DNA of 64,000 nucleotides from Allolobophora icterica (taxonomy: Eukaryota; Annelida; Clitellata; Crassiclitellata; Lumbricidae), in the NCBI GenBank assembly GCA_963556255.1, contig OY744604.1, positions 19,448,982-19,512,981 of the forward strand, read 5' to 3'. Made by a program: the position numbers and the translations under genes. The notes under the pieces are model-generated. The model made no database searches. It was not told the origin of the DNA and saw only the letters and a program-made list of their open reading frames with translations. Positions within the stretch are counted from its first letter, which is position 1, and each line of letters begins with the position of its first letter. This document shows positions 35,010 to 47,003 of this stretch, piece by piece.

Positions 35010-36300
35010 TACATTACATCAAAAAATCTTCGTTTGCAATTCAACTAAATAGGCCTATAGTTATATATACCACTCGACTGTGTCAGTTGTAAACGATCCG
35101 GCTTTATGCCTACACACAGTATACTCTCAAAATATATTGCAATACATTTTATAAGATTCGTCATTTATATCCAAAGAAATAGTTATACAAATCTATCGAA
35201 AAACAAGCAATGAATTGTAAACAAAGGATCCGGTTCTATGCTTAGAGCAGTCTCAAACATATTGGAATAAATTTTATAAAATTTGTTGTTTAAAATTAAT
35301 CTTAATGGTTCTAGAAATGAAAAACACACCTCGAGTATCCAAAGCACACAACATCCTGCTATATATTCAGCCCAAGATAGAAAGCGCAGAGCTACTGCAC
35401 TGAGCTCATTCAAATACGGAACTGAACTGCCATCCACGACTGCATTTACTAAAAAGGAAGTTTGCCAGAGTCACTGGCACCATGCCAAAAGCTTAGTAGG
35501 CAAATGGACCGGGAAAGTCCACCTTTAGCCTACTGAGAACTCCGCCACTGCTCGCACTCTGGTAGTGCCAGTCCCAAGCCTGGATAAAGAGGGAGGGTGA
35601 CGCTAGTCATCTTTGCTCTGACACAGCGTGGTTAAACAGCAACTATAATAGCAACCGTTACTGATGCGTTTAGTACACACGTAACTTGATGTGCATTGTG
35701 TATTTGAATACATGATGCATGTTTTATATATACATACAAACATATATATATAATCTATGATATATAATATATATAAAAATATATATATACACTTGTTTAT
35801 GTTCGTAAATATAGTCATCTGAAAACTCCCCAAAAGCTCATAAAAACACACGATTTTTAATTAGTGTTTAAGTTTTAAAGTCGGAGAGCATGCAACGTTT
35901 CCGGCATTTAATTGAACCAACTGCAGCAGACATAAACGTTTGATTAGCGGCAATAATTGTACAAATTTGGCAATTAAAACTCATCACGAAAGCAAGTACA
36001 AGCACACACACAGACAAACACATGAACAAAGCATGAAGTTTAAAGTTTGTGTACGAAATTAAACTGAAATAATAATTCTTATTCCGCAGTTATGGACCAG
36101 GAACTGAGAACCCGCAGTTACCATACAATCATGAATAAATGAATTGTTTGGTTGGGTTTACATGTGTATAATGGTCTATATACCTATGGAGACTCATCCC
36201 AGTATCTGAGCCACATACGTGAGTTCTCGTGCATTCCGTGTTGCTACCCCAAGGAGTTGGCAAGGACTTACATAAAAATTGCAATTCTGCACCTTAAACC
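35010..36300. other. No gene; R1 trace
   Basis: AT-rich DNA with an R1-type block (CAAGCCTGGATAAAGAGGGAGGGTGACGCTAG) at about 35575-35640 and TA-rich runs near 35735-35790. No gene recognised. Confidence 0.5.
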
Positions 36301-36306
36301 ACTTAG

Positions 36307-36556
36307 TAATTCATTCATTCATATGGAGAATTTATATAGCGCCTCCTGAAGGTTATCTACTCAGAAGCACTCCCCGACAACCCAACCCCGGCTGAAGAGT
36401 ACAGTCTTGTGATCTGAATAAAATGTGGCGGAATGGGTGCTTGGGACCAAGCGAAGCGCTACAGGGAGCCCATTCCAGGTTGCAGGGCCAGCGATGAAAA
36501 AATCACGGCACTGCCAAAGGCGGTCCGTGAGCGGAGAACCAGAAGCTCAGCTGCTT
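36307..36556 (-). mobile_element. LINE 3' end with TTCAT-type tail
   Basis: Minus-strand translation, in shifted frames, gives DRLWQCRDFFIAGPATWNGLP. It is followed by the tail GGGAGTGCTTCTGAGTAGAT...GGCGCTATATAAATT and a short ATGAATGAATGA run. The same end occurs at 42.9 and 63.5 kb. Confidence 0.75.
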
Positions 36557-36559
36557 AGA

Positions 36560-37285
36560 AGAGCGCAGTAATAGTTGTATAGTAGTTGTAGTAATGGTAG
36601 TAGCAGTAATATAGCAGTAGCAATAGTATACTGTAGCAATATGCCGTAAATAGTTCCCGTTATGGCACATTTCATCCGATGTAAACCTATTAAAGGGTCG
36701 TTTAAAAGATATTTAGAAATACGGATGTGATATAGAACACAAAGGCTAGATTGGATGAAAATTTAGGAGTAGGCTACTGAGAGGCCTACAGCTTAAAATC
36801 TCATCTCCACTATGCGATTTTGGTATCTACTAAGCACCATATAACGGTTGAGCATCAATCGATGGCGCTGAGAAACTGTCCGTGAAAAACAATTAACAAT
36901 TCTCGGTAGCTATTTCAACTCTCGGGTTACCTCGGGTTAAAATAATAATAATAAAACTAAACATAATAATACTAATAAAAAAACTAAAAATAATAATATA
37001 AGAAAAACACTAAAACGCCATGATAGCCAGGAGAGTAAGATTTGGAGTTGGTAGTAATGAATGAATGAATGGTCTGAACCGATGGAAGTCGATGTCGATG
37101 GGTGTGCGCTGAGCACGGTCACATTAAACCGTACATACATCACATGGAAGGGAAGTTAATCCCATTCTCAAATATCAACCGCTTTCCAAGGTTTAATTAG
37201 ACGCATTGTAGTGTCATTAGTTTTCTGTTTCCCTCACCTCTCGGATTTCGACGGAGCTTAAGGTTCAGGCCAGAACATGAACTCC
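36560..37285. other. No gene recognised
   Basis: Short degenerate TAGTAG and AAT runs and a fragment of the SINE tail (CATCAATCGATGGCGCTGAG near 36853). Confidence 0.5.
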
Positions 37286-37289
37286 TCTA

Positions 37290-37500
37290 TATTACATACA
37301 ATACAATATACAATACAACTGTATTTGGTATTGCTTTCATTCCAAAGTACAGAAGCGCACACAAGATCATTATACCGAACTTCGGTGGCGCTGAGCAACT
37401 GTGAGTGAAGGACTTGCTCAATATCCTGACTCAATGGAGGCTCGAACCCGTACTCGTTTGTTACAGGTTGAGCACTCTATCTATTCGGCTACCGTGACTC
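37290..37500 (-). mobile_element. tRNA-derived SINE, family 1, with TTGTA-type tail
   Basis: Head GAGTCACGGTAGCCG (37500 side), B box GGTTCGAGCC, GTTGCTCAGCGCCACCG, and a 3' ACAGTTGTATTGTATATTG tail. Confidence 0.82.
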
Positions 37501-37639
37501 AGGAGGCCAAGAGCCAGAAGTTGAAGTAGACTAATAGCTATAGTCACACAACTTATCGACTTTAATTCACTCAACCGCCGTCTTGTGGATGGAGGCACCT
37601 AAGAAATGAGTCACGTCCTCACTGTTTTCATATTTTCTC

Positions 37640-38560
37640 CATCACTCTCGTCTGGGTTATGACCTATACGCGAAAAGGGGGGGTACAGACAACAAATCCG
37701 CGATAAGCCACGGCCCCATGCATCTACCAGGTAACCGATACCCAGCTTCAGACACCAGCAGAACCTGGCCACAGTGGCCAGTGCTAGGGTTCAGCGAGCC
37801 AGAGGGAGGGAAGCAAGCATCCTAGCAGCAAGGTACACGGTCTTGGCCGAGTAGATATGCCACTTAACAGCCGTTACCCACCCTAGTCGGGGGGCGACAA
37901 AACGCTACAGCTGGATTCCGCGACACCAGTCATTCATCAGCCCCCTCTAAACATCTGCCAAAACGGGGTGCGTTGCAGCCCTCGGGGCCTGGCGGTCGGT
38001 AATTCAACCCCGATTCTTTCAACATCGTTCACAGCCCGGGCACCCTTCCCTTTGGTCGGTCAGACTAAGGGTCAGGCATTAGCGCCGCCGCAGAGACCCG
38101 GCTGACAAATTTAGACAGTGGATTGGTTGTTATCGGTGCCGTCGATCGGGCCATCGAGCGTTGTGATGTTCGGCGCGCAGTGACAGAACCAAGAGCAGGC
38201 TCGACTTTTTTCCTGCCACTTACCGATTGATAAGGGACACACCTTCGGCGGAAGGAGGGTGGCGAAGGGCGGCCGACGAAGACGAGAGGGGTGGATTGGT
38301 ACACTGAGGCTGGTGGCGTCCTTCATTATCAGTTATGGCCGGGCCGCTGCTCTCCATATCCGCCGTCCGTGTCACTGATTCACAGCGCAAACAATCTGTC
38401 AGCTGCTCTTCATATCAGACACGCTTTGTTTTGGCCGGAATTACAGCCAAGATGCACAGCAGCTCAGGCAGCAGCAGTGGTACTGAGGCTGCTGCTGCTG
38501 CTCACCTCAGCTCATCTCGACCTAATGAGCAAACTTCATTGGATGCCGTAAGAATTAGAA
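37640..38560. other. GC/CpG-rich block of unknown nature
   Basis: GC-rich sequence in AT-rich surroundings. It includes two opposed CAG/CTG-rich runs (about 38455-38515) and overlapping short frames on both strands, without recognisable protein families. It could be a regulatory island, a 5' UTR or an old retroelement 5' end. The sequence does not decide. Confidence 0.35.
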
Positions 38561-40150
38561 ATCGGCTCAGTTGTTCGTGTATTTATATGATTTTTCTTAT
38601 TTTACTTATTTAAAGTACTGATTACGTGCGCAAACTCAGTAATCCGAAATACTTATTCTGATGCAGAGATTACGACTGTTCAATTCGAATGAATTTAAAA
38701 CAGTTGGCATTTTTTTGCAAAAAGGTTACTCATTCTCGGAATTGACCACCTTTTTCTTAGGCTGGTCAACACCATAAAAGAGATGGAACTCCTGGGGTCA
38801 AATTAAGTACAAGCACAAAATCCTTGAAACTGCAAACAATCCAAAGCATGCATGCATTGAACTCGCATGCAATATACACTTGACCTAGAACCGATTTTGA
38901 CCCTATACTTGCCTATCAATTTTGTTTTGACTAATCGCATGTGAATAAGCTGGTTCCCGGGACTTCGCTTTTTTGGGCGCTGTCGAAATCTCGAGATCAC
39001 TACACCTGATCCTTGTGCATCATCGCGATCCTTTTGTTTATTATTTTAGACTATAAAATCTAGGACTGCGTTCTACAGTTCTATCGAACTCCCTTTAGAT
39101 CTTGACTTGGAACGTAATCTGACCACAGCAACCTCAACCAGTTTGTTATGACTTAACGCCTATCAATAAGCTGCTTCCCGTGATTATATAGGCTATTTGA
39201 GGTATTCAAGGTCACGAGTACGATAGAAGATTTACAGAGCGCTTCTCCACGTGAGACGCGTCCGAGGAGTTCCCTACCTAAAACAAAATCATGAATGAAG
39301 TCGTCTTCAATGGACTCACTGTATTATGACATAAGGAACGGTGAGAACTGTTCAAGCAATTTTTTCCTGTCGACGTCAACGGCCTTTGATGCCAAAAGAT
39401 AAATCGCCAAACAGTTAGATGCAATCTTTTTCAAAGGCTTAAGGAATACAGACAACCTTTGGAGAACCGGTTTTCATCGACGGAAAATCTTACCCCACCC
39501 GGTGCGATTATCACATCTAAGAACTGGAAACCTGTCCAGCGTCCAGTCGAAGGACGGGCGGATGGACGTAGAGACGATGCGAATCGGTTGTCGTATGCGA
39601 CGAGAGCGGTGAGGGCCTGGGCCACCGTGACTCAATGACAAACACACGCTGAGACTGGATTTGGAAAGCTAATTGCCCCTTGGCTGGTCGATGGTTTGTT
39701 TACTCACCAATACTAGCAAACAGGTGCCAACGTCCATAAACAATAGGACAACCGTCCTTCCCTCCCTTCCTCCGCCCCACTGGCCAGTTAACGACAGGTC
39801 TCTTCTATATCCCTCCAAATGGCCACCAGCCTCCCTCCCATGCAGCATCCGATGATACGCTTATTGTCTTCAAGATGCTGGACACAACAGCCCATCCACA
39901 TCTACTAATGGCTACTAATCTCTCCAACAACACTACTCAGGAACGCCAAACTGTACACACAGACACAGACACACACAAAGACAGACACACGCAAACACAC
40001 AGACATATTGTATATAAAGGCCTACATGCAATAAAATGTATAAAGGCGTATACTGTATTATGATTTATAAGAACAGAAATATCAGTAAGCAAAACAGTGC
40101 ACACTGCAGAAAACTACAAGAGTACACACATAATATATACAACAAATATT
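38560..40150. other. Repeat fragments, no gene
   Basis: Contains a LINE tail piece (TGTGAATAAGCTGGTTCCCG to TCTCGAGATC, about 38940-38998), a weaker one near 39165-39225, an R1 trace (GTCAACGGCCTTTGATGCCA, about 39371), a CpG-rich patch 39470-39620 and short CA-rich runs near 39955-40005. Confidence 0.5.
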
Positions 40151-40159
40151 TTATTCTAC

Positions 40160-40160
40160 T

Positions 40161-40194
<34 letters not shown>

Positions 40195-40275
40195 TATATA
40201 CAACAAAATATATATATATATAATATATACAACAAATATTTTATTCTATTAGATATATATAAATATATATATATA

Positions 40276-40347
<72 letters not shown>

Positions 40348-40350
40348 GCG
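40160..40350 (+). repeat. (TA)n and (GT)n microsatellites
   Basis: Two similar copies of CAACAAATATTTTATTCTA beside TA arrays, then (GT)n at about 40287-40345 and a short CG run. Confidence 0.95.
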
Positions 40351-40699
40351 CGCGCGCGTAGTATTCGGAATGGCAATAAAATGTATAAATATTGTATATT
40401 ATATATATATATATGTGGGTGTGCTCTATATCAGGGGTTCTCAAACTTTATTTTTATTGTACCCCCAGGTAAAAAAATCGAGTGTTGGCGTACCCCGAGC
40501 AAAGGTACCATCTGATCAGAAACAACAGGCGAGCGCGACGTGCCCTTGCAATTAGCGTAGGACCCTGGCATAGGTAGACAAATTAAAAATATAATTTTAA
40601 GAATGAAATCATATCAACCAAAGGTAAAATTAAATCACCATTACAAAGTGTTAAAATGTGAGCTGTGGGCCTGCTTCGACAAGCATAGATTTACAATAT

Positions 40700-41567
40700 C
40701 TGCTTTAAAATTTATCAATTTCAAACGCAAATCTGGTTCGAGTTCAAGCATTGTTCTGTAGGCCTATTTGTTTTGATCGCTCACAGAACAAAAATTCTTC
40801 GACGGCCTGCTCATGTCCCAGCAGACAGGTCACAATGTGTTTGGCAGCAAATAATATTAGACTCTCCCCAATCGTGTGCAGTTCCCTGTTTGAGCTATTC
40901 GCAAACTGACCAAATAAGATGCTTCTAATCTTGTGAGCTAACTGCAGTGAACGACTTAAAACTTTCCTTACTTTGTAGATTGTAGCATTTCCATTTTTCT
41001 TCGTTTAAAAAATTCAAGTGGTTTACCTTGAAGAATTGGATGTTTTGTATTAAAATGTCGCTGAATTAGAGGAGGTTTCATTGAATTATTTGACAGTTTT
41101 TCACTGCAGATGACACATTGAGGTGTCGGTTCATTTTCATCACCACACCACGTAAATCTAAAGGATAAATAGCTCTCGTTTGTGGGGCGTGGTGGCTCAG
41201 TGGTAAGTTCGGCGCCTTGTGACCGGAGGGTTGCAGGTTCGAATCCCACTCTAGCCGCTGCGTACGGACCTTGGGCAAGTCCTTCACTCGCAATTGCTCG
41301 TGGCGCTTCGGCGTGAAAATTCCGACACAGTATCAAATGCTGTAGTCGGGAGCGCCTCTGAGTAGTAGTAGAATTGGAGAGACGCTATAGAAATATCCGG
41401 AATAAATAAAATACCGGGTACTGTCTAATATTGCGCTGCATACTAGTGTCGTCGTCCTCGTTAGGGTCTACTCTGGCGTCTGGAGTGTCGTTCTTGGTAG
41501 ATTCAGTGCTGACGGTTGCGTTGAGAGGTTCTGGCTTTCCTTTAGGCGGTTGTTTTTTTCCAACCAT
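40700..41567 (-). pseudogene. hAT transposase remnant (BED finger, SINE-interrupted)
   Basis: The reading frame starts at ATG 41567 (MVGKKQPPKGKPEP..., acidic middle) and continues to about 41411, where a plus-strand SINE is inserted. It resumes at about 41186 with ESYLSFRFTWCGDENE, the BED zinc finger CVIC...H...H and FFKRRKMEM, then reaches a stop. A frame-shifted part farther on (about 40975-40750) has FANSSNRELHTIGESLILF, the block after the BED finger in many hAT transposases. The domain order follows the ZBED/SCAND3-like hAT proteins. Frameshifts, the SINE and loss of the catalytic region make it inactive. Confidence 0.85.
41188..41410 (+). mobile_element. tRNA-derived SINE, family 2, with LINE-like tail
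   Basis: A box TGGCTCAGTGGTAAG, B box GGTTCGAATCC, then CCTTGGGCAAGTCC. The 3' end GAGCGCCTCTGAGTAG...GACGCTATAGAAAT closely resembles the tails of the LINE copies at 36.3, 42.9 and 63.5 kb. It ends in AATAAATAAAATA and lies inside a hAT transposase remnant. Confidence 0.88.
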
Positions 41568-41939
41568 TTATCCATTGTTGGTTTTAAAATAATAATGCTA
41601 TTATACAGTAGGCCTATTGTAGTAATTTGCATAATCATTTGTTGTGAAAAAAAATGACGAGGCTGTTACGTTTCAACATTAAAAATATATAGACATGGAA
41701 TAGCTAATCAAAGAAAGATGGGCATAAACTCGTAGAAAATTTGAAGAAAAAGAAGCGTATGGTGGACGTAGAATAGTGACTTCAATAGCTAAATAGTCAA
41801 CAGCTAATCAAAGAAACAGGGAAATAAACTCATCGAGAATTTCTTTTTTTCAATTTTTTCGCGTACCCCTTAGCCACACCTGGCGTACCCCTAGGGGTAC
41901 GCGTACCACCGTTTGAGAACCCCTGCTCTATATAGTTTT

Positions 41940-42510
41940 GTGTGCACTGTTTTTCTTACTGATGATATTTCTGTTCTTATAATGACATTTAACATCATTC
42001 ATATAGGCCAACGTAGAAGCCCTTGTTTATTCTAATATATAAATGCATGAATCTTCAACTTAAGGATATGTCTTGAACACGTGGACATATAAATCTTGAA
42101 CATGGAGATATGACTTGAACAGATATGGATATATGAATCTAAAACATCTAGATAGGACCTATGTCCACAACACGTGAATCCTAAACAGGTGAATATTTCT
42201 CCAACATATGAATCACGAAATCATCCACATTGGCAGTTGTTGGATCGAGGTCATTACTGCTAGTTGCTACTCATCCGTCTCTACCCATAAATCAGTCAGG
42301 ATGTTTAGGTGACAAGAGAACCACCTGTCGATGTCCATAGACCATTTGTATGGGGCACAGACAGCTGAGGATATCACGAGTTTGACAATCAGCTGAATAA
42401 TTGCAACTGCCTGTAGAGGGTCTCATGTGGTCTTGTCACGTTTTAGCCACATGCAAATGGGTGTCGACTTACACGGTGTATGTTATGTGGGTTACCGATA
42501 TGTACGAAGG
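41940..42510. other. No gene recognised
   Basis: AT-rich sequence with recurring TGAACA/ATATGAATC words near 42060-42215. No supported feature. Confidence 0.45.
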
Positions 42511-42511
42511 G

Positions 42512-42625
42512 TGTGCAGTAGCCAAATGGTTAGCGTACTGGATTTTCAACTTAGGGGCCAGGGCAACTAGATATCCCGAGATTTCATTTTCAACTGTAGC
42601 ACTCCTGCTATAGTGGGTATACTAT
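42512..42625 (+). mobile_element. tRNA-like SINE, diverged
   Basis: GCAGTAGCCAAATGGTTAGCG followed by a decayed family 3-like body (ATTTCATTTTC, GTGGGTATACTATA). Confidence 0.4.
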
Positions 42626-42697
42626 ACCCCTAGAAATAAGTATGTAAACAGAGTTATTTTGAAAACTACACTTCTTATGTATATAGATGCACGTGGG

Positions 42698-42868
<171 letters not shown>

Positions 42869-43110
42869 CAAACATTTATATAGCGCCCCTTCAAGGAAGC
42901 TATTCAGAGGCACTCCCAGCCAAAACCCGGCAAAAGAGAACAGTCTTTAGAGCAGAGAAGAAAGCGGTGGACGAGTCTCGAGGAAGACCTCAGGAGGAAG
43001 CCCATTCCAGATTGTGGGTCCAACCACGGAGAAAGCGCCCTGCTGCATAGTAGCGGTGCGTGCGAAAGGAACAGAGAGATAACCACGGGTGGCAGAGCAT
43101 ACATATGTAT
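42869..43110 (-). mobile_element. LINE 3' end with (GATT)n tail
   Basis: Minus-strand translation: VPFARTATMQQGAFSVVGPT, then IWNGLPPEVF, with the final stop near 42949. The tail GGGAGTGCCTCTGAATAGC...GGGGCGCTATATAAATGTTTG then runs into (GATT)n. This is the same family as the 63-kb copy (VPFARTSTRQHRAFSVVGPV). Confidence 0.88.
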
Positions 43111-43560
43111 GTATGTGTGCATGTATGTAGGTGTCTAAGTATGTATTTATGTATGTATGCATAATGTCTGCATGTATGTATGTACTTAAGTACACATGTT
43201 TATACTCAGGCCATGTGTTACAGGGTTACCGGTGACGCTGCTCAGCCAATTTATGTAACTCTGTGTGGTGACAGGGTACAAGATTAACAGCAGTGCCAAA
43301 GTCATTCAAAACGTGGACATGCTTTGTGTTGGTCCTATAAGAAGCATCAACGTCTCACCTTAAAAGAGAAGCAAAGTCCACTTTTTACAAACTTGTAAAC
43401 GGCGACTACGTTTTACAACTATAAACACAGACTAAAATAAGTCTTTTATCGGCGTATACAGTAAACGTATGTACGGTGTGTATGTATTGTTAGAGGGGTC
43501 ACGTGTACTGCAGGGCCTTGAGAATGTTCCGCAATCGCAACTCCACTTAATAAGAATGCT
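43110..43560. other. GTAT-rich run and unique sequence
   Basis: GTATGTATG-type degenerate repeats at about 43085-43190, then unique sequence with no gene recognised. Confidence 0.5.
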
Positions 43561-43579
43561 AACAGAAAGCAAAAACGTG

Positions 43580-43860
43580 ATGGATTGATTGATTGAGAGC
43601 GTTCCCATTGGGTGAGTAGTCCCGAACGAGTGAGCAAGCCAGCGATTGTGTATGAAGGAGTGAGTGATCGTGATTGTGTGTGAGTGAGCGAGCGAGCGAG
43701 CGAGCCAGCGAACAATCCAGTGAGCCAACTAGTGTGAGTGACTGAACGTGAATGAGTCAGTGTGAATAAGTGAGTCAATGAGCATGGGTGAATGAAGTGA
43801 GTGAGTGAGCTAGTGAGTGTATAAATGTAAGCTTGTGAATAAGCAACACTCACTGACTGA
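43580..43860 (+). repeat. Degenerate GTGA/GAGC tetranucleotide array
   Basis: GAGTGAGTGAGC, GAGCGAGCGAGC and TGAATGAGT-type units. The long frames across it are artefacts. Confidence 0.88.
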
Positions 43861-43979
43861 ACAATTAAATAATATATAACCACCTATACGCCCTATACGC
43901 TTAAAACAATAACCCACTCTGTGCAAAACGTGCCCCACAAATTTCTATATAATTAATTGCTATATGTGTCAGCAACATA

Positions 43980-45110
43980 CACATGGCTCTGCCAATACCG
44001 ATTTCTGGTGGTGCCCGTCCAAAGTCTGAAGAAAGGAGGAGGAGGGCAATGCTTATAACACAGTTTCTCTAAACAGAAACAACCATCCAAAAACGATAAG
44101 CTCTCATCAACAAGACAATTTTAAGGGTTCACCTGAAGTGTGGATATCAACCAAGGTAAATAAGTAATTCTATCGCGTCGGTGTCTAGTGCACAAAGCAC
44201 CAACTTTTGAATTTGTCTCGTATTAAAGCAAGAGATGCCATAGTGGTTCACTGGCTGAACTGTCAATCCTGGGATTTGGGTTCAACCGATAGTGCACCAA
44301 AAACCAAACCGTAAGCCAACATCCAGGAGATAAAGCCGAAACATTGAGCTAGGGAACAATAACGAAACAGAAATGTCAGGGTATCTTTCCTTAGATCACC
44401 CATAATTTCGTTTAGCACTGTATCATAATGACCCATAAAAACGACCGTATTTTCCCTTTTAGGTGAGGGTGTGGGTGGCTGGGTAAAAGGCGACCGAGGA
44501 AATAGTAGCATCCGATCATAAAACTGTTCCGATACTCGACAGATTTTTGTTAGGAGACAAGTGGCCGATACAGATGTACCTGGAAAAGGTCATAAATGGC
44601 ATCAATATATGCCATTATATGGGCACACAGAAACACACACAGGCATACACTCACAAATAAAGACACATACTGATACAGATGCATACATACATACACAGAC
44701 ACATACAAACACACATACGTTCATACATGCATATTTACATTAAGGCATAAATACACACACATAATATATACACAAGAATACAACACACATACATAAATAC
44801 CTACATACATCCATCCATATATACACATACAAGATACAATTCTTCATGTACACGTACATATATACAGAGACAAGAATACACAGACACAAATATACAGAGA
44901 CAAGAATACACAGACACAAGTTCATATATATATAACATGATATGCACACATACATGTAAAACAAGACTTTACAAGTGTATAGGCCTATATATAATACTTA
45001 GTGTGTAAACATCATTAACATAATATATTCAGCATAAACTGATACTCACGTTAAGTCCACGTGTGTAACTATAACACACATTTCTCATCTTTGGACGCAT
45101 GTCTAGACAA
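43980..45110. other. No gene; SINE and R1 traces, CA/TACA-rich
   Basis: R1-like TCTGAAGAAAGGAGGAGGAGGGCAATGC near 44027, a tRNA-like TAGTGGTTCACTGGCTGA at 44236 with GGGTTCAACC, and degenerate ACAC/ATAC runs 44620-44960. Confidence 0.5.
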
Positions 45111-45530
45111 TCGTTTGCCATTATTGCGACATTCCGTTTAAAACGAAAACTTCCTCGACCTTTCCAGCTTTCTAACTGTTGCTGCAAGAAGAAGTACACC
45201 GCGTGTCTCGTCTATCGATCGCCGCTATGCGTCCGACGCTATTGATCAGCGGTAATTGGAGTAAGCGTTTCGCTATGGCAAATCCGCCGGACAAAAGTCG
45301 TTGCCATCCAATCCGGGCAAGACAGATGTTTGTCGTCGAGAGTTAAAAGCTTCCGACTTAGCACAAATCCAGGCGGTAGGATACAGTTAATCAAATACGG
45401 TCCGCTGTTGGATTTCAACCGCAATTGCGACCGGAATGACTCGGCGAAAATTGTCCCGGATGGCGAGGACCCGGTGCTGCTTAGGGGAAACGTTTTCGTT
45501 GATGAAAAATTCATTTAAGAGGGCTTGTTG
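45110..45530. promoter_or_regulatory. CpG-rich island with open frames on both strands
   Basis: CpG-rich sequence in AT-rich surroundings. A minus-strand frame (45514-45239, 91 codons) and a plus-strand frame (45330-45518, 62 codons) overlap, and neither resembles a known family. It may be a conserved regulatory element or a 5' exon. The evidence is compositional only. Confidence 0.3.
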
Positions 45531-45639
45531 AGTGGAGTGTTGGTGCAAGAGTTCCGTTTCTTCGTCTGTTTTGGGGTCGATGCTTTCGACGAAAGAAGAA
45601 ATAGACGGAGTTCATGAAAAAGAAGACGATGAAGTAGAA

Positions 45640-45985
45640 TAGGACGAGAAGAAAGGATAGAGGAGGAGGAGGAGGAGGAGGAGGAGGAGGAGGAGGAGGA
45701 GGAGGAAGAAGAAGAAGAAGAGGAGGAGGAGGAGGAAGAAGAAGAGGAGGAGGAGGAGGAGAAGAAGAAGAAGAAAGGAAGAAGAAAAACAAGTATAAGG
45801 TGGGGACTGGGAAGGAGAAAAGAGTCAGAGGAGAAATAGCAGAAGTTGAAGCAGAAAGAGTAGGAGAAAATGGATAAGAAACGGGAAGAGGAGAAGGAGA
45901 AGATGGTGGAGGAAATGGAGAAGGTGGAGGAAGAATAAGAGAGGTAGAAGACAGAGGAGAAAGAAGAGGAGAGATTAAGTAGGAT
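45640..45985 (+). repeat. Polypurine tract (GGA/GAA)
   Basis: About 345 bp of almost pure purine on the plus strand, with the densest GAGGAG/GAAGAA part at 45657-45780. Confidence 0.95.
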
Positions 45986-46089
45986 GAGGAGTACATAGCT
46001 GGAAGGGGAGAAGTTCAGTCCCTGAAGCTAACCCCAAAGAACATCCATGCATGAGCATCAAGTGCAAATTATCTTCTGCAGCGTATACA

Positions 46090-46165
46090 TGACGGCGGAT
46101 GACCAGATCCTTTCTTTGCCGTCTGATCTTCCACCGTCGGTGCATACAGTTCAAGTAATCATTTC
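46090..46165 (-). mobile_element. SINE family 3 fragment
   Basis: TTGCCGTCTGATCTTCCACCG and GTCGGTGCATACAG are the inverted family 3 body. Confidence 0.5.
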
Positions 46166-46224
46166 ATAGCTGGATTTGCTATAGGGGTACTGTAATACTG
46201 GAGGACGAAATCTGGAAATGTCTT

Positions 46225-46350
46225 CCAAAAATTTCTAAGGCGCTACTTTAAAGCTAAGTGCAGGGCACCGGCTTATTCACGAGCGCTGCATCATGTCAGA
46301 AGGGTTGTCCAGAGATTCGAGGGAAGAGTCCGGTTGCCAGAGACACGAGA
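46225..46350 (-). mobile_element. Retroposon tail fragment
   Basis: TTTCTAAGGCGCTACTTTAAAGC...GCAGGGCACCGGCTTATTCACG matches the tails at 30.9, 12.85 and 25.3 kb. Confidence 0.6.
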
Positions 46351-46963
46351 GGAGTTGGCTGAATAGACTTAAATTCCCGACAAAACAAAACGCACAATCA
46401 AGACTAAATAGCATGATCGTTGTAACTGTAGACTGTAATTATAATTTTAATCGCAAATTTATATAGCGCTACATCTGGAGAAACAAATTACAGGCGGTCC
46501 GAACATCACAAACAAAAAACTATGATTAAACGGAATTCTTTTGAAGGGCTTATGAAAATGAAGCAAGCAAGGAGAGGCCAAGGAACCCTAAATCGCATGG
46601 TTACTATACACTGAACTATAGTAGGCCTGTGAGTCACACTGAGTGGTTCTCCGAATTATCCAAATGTCTAGTGTACCGACTCTAGTTCCTGAAACTGCAT
46701 ATTATCAGTAATTTCAAATGTAAATAAAAGACGCAATATATCAGAGGCGGCTACATAAACAACACGCATAATTATCTCGTCTCAGCATGGACTCTATGCT
46801 CGGATTATGTTCTCACTTTCACTGGCAGCACGCCCATCAGTCGATGCCTTGGACCTTAATTAATGGCGCTAAAGAAGTTCTCAGGCTAGATATATGACAG
46901 AGATCATTAAATGCCCCCCACGAATTAGCCCAATGTTAAAATGCATTGACTAGTAGTAGTAGT

Positions 46964-47003
<40 letters not shown>

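Larger units (their letters stand above)
40432..41925 (-). mobile_element. hAT transposon, internally deleted, TSD CTCTATAT
   Basis: The termini CAGGGGTTCTCAAAC (left) and GTTTGAGAACCCCTG (right) are perfect 15-bp inverted repeats. The flanks 40424-40431 and 41926-41933 both read CTCTATAT, the 8-bp hAT duplication. Minus-strand remnants of a transposase are present: an N-terminus from 41567, a BED-type zinc finger (CVICSEKLSN...HFNTKHP) and, in another frame, HTIGESLILFAAKHIV, a conserved hAT block. The catalytic remainder is deleted, and a SINE splits the N-terminal coding part. Confidence 0.93.

Noticed and set aside
37640..38560. Ribosomal RNA gene fragment
   Set aside because: GC-rich, but I recognise no conserved rRNA core sequence.
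41188..41262. A genuine tRNA gene
   Set aside because: A and B boxes are present, but the anticodon arm does not fold cleanly and the sequence continues into a SINE body and LINE-like tail.
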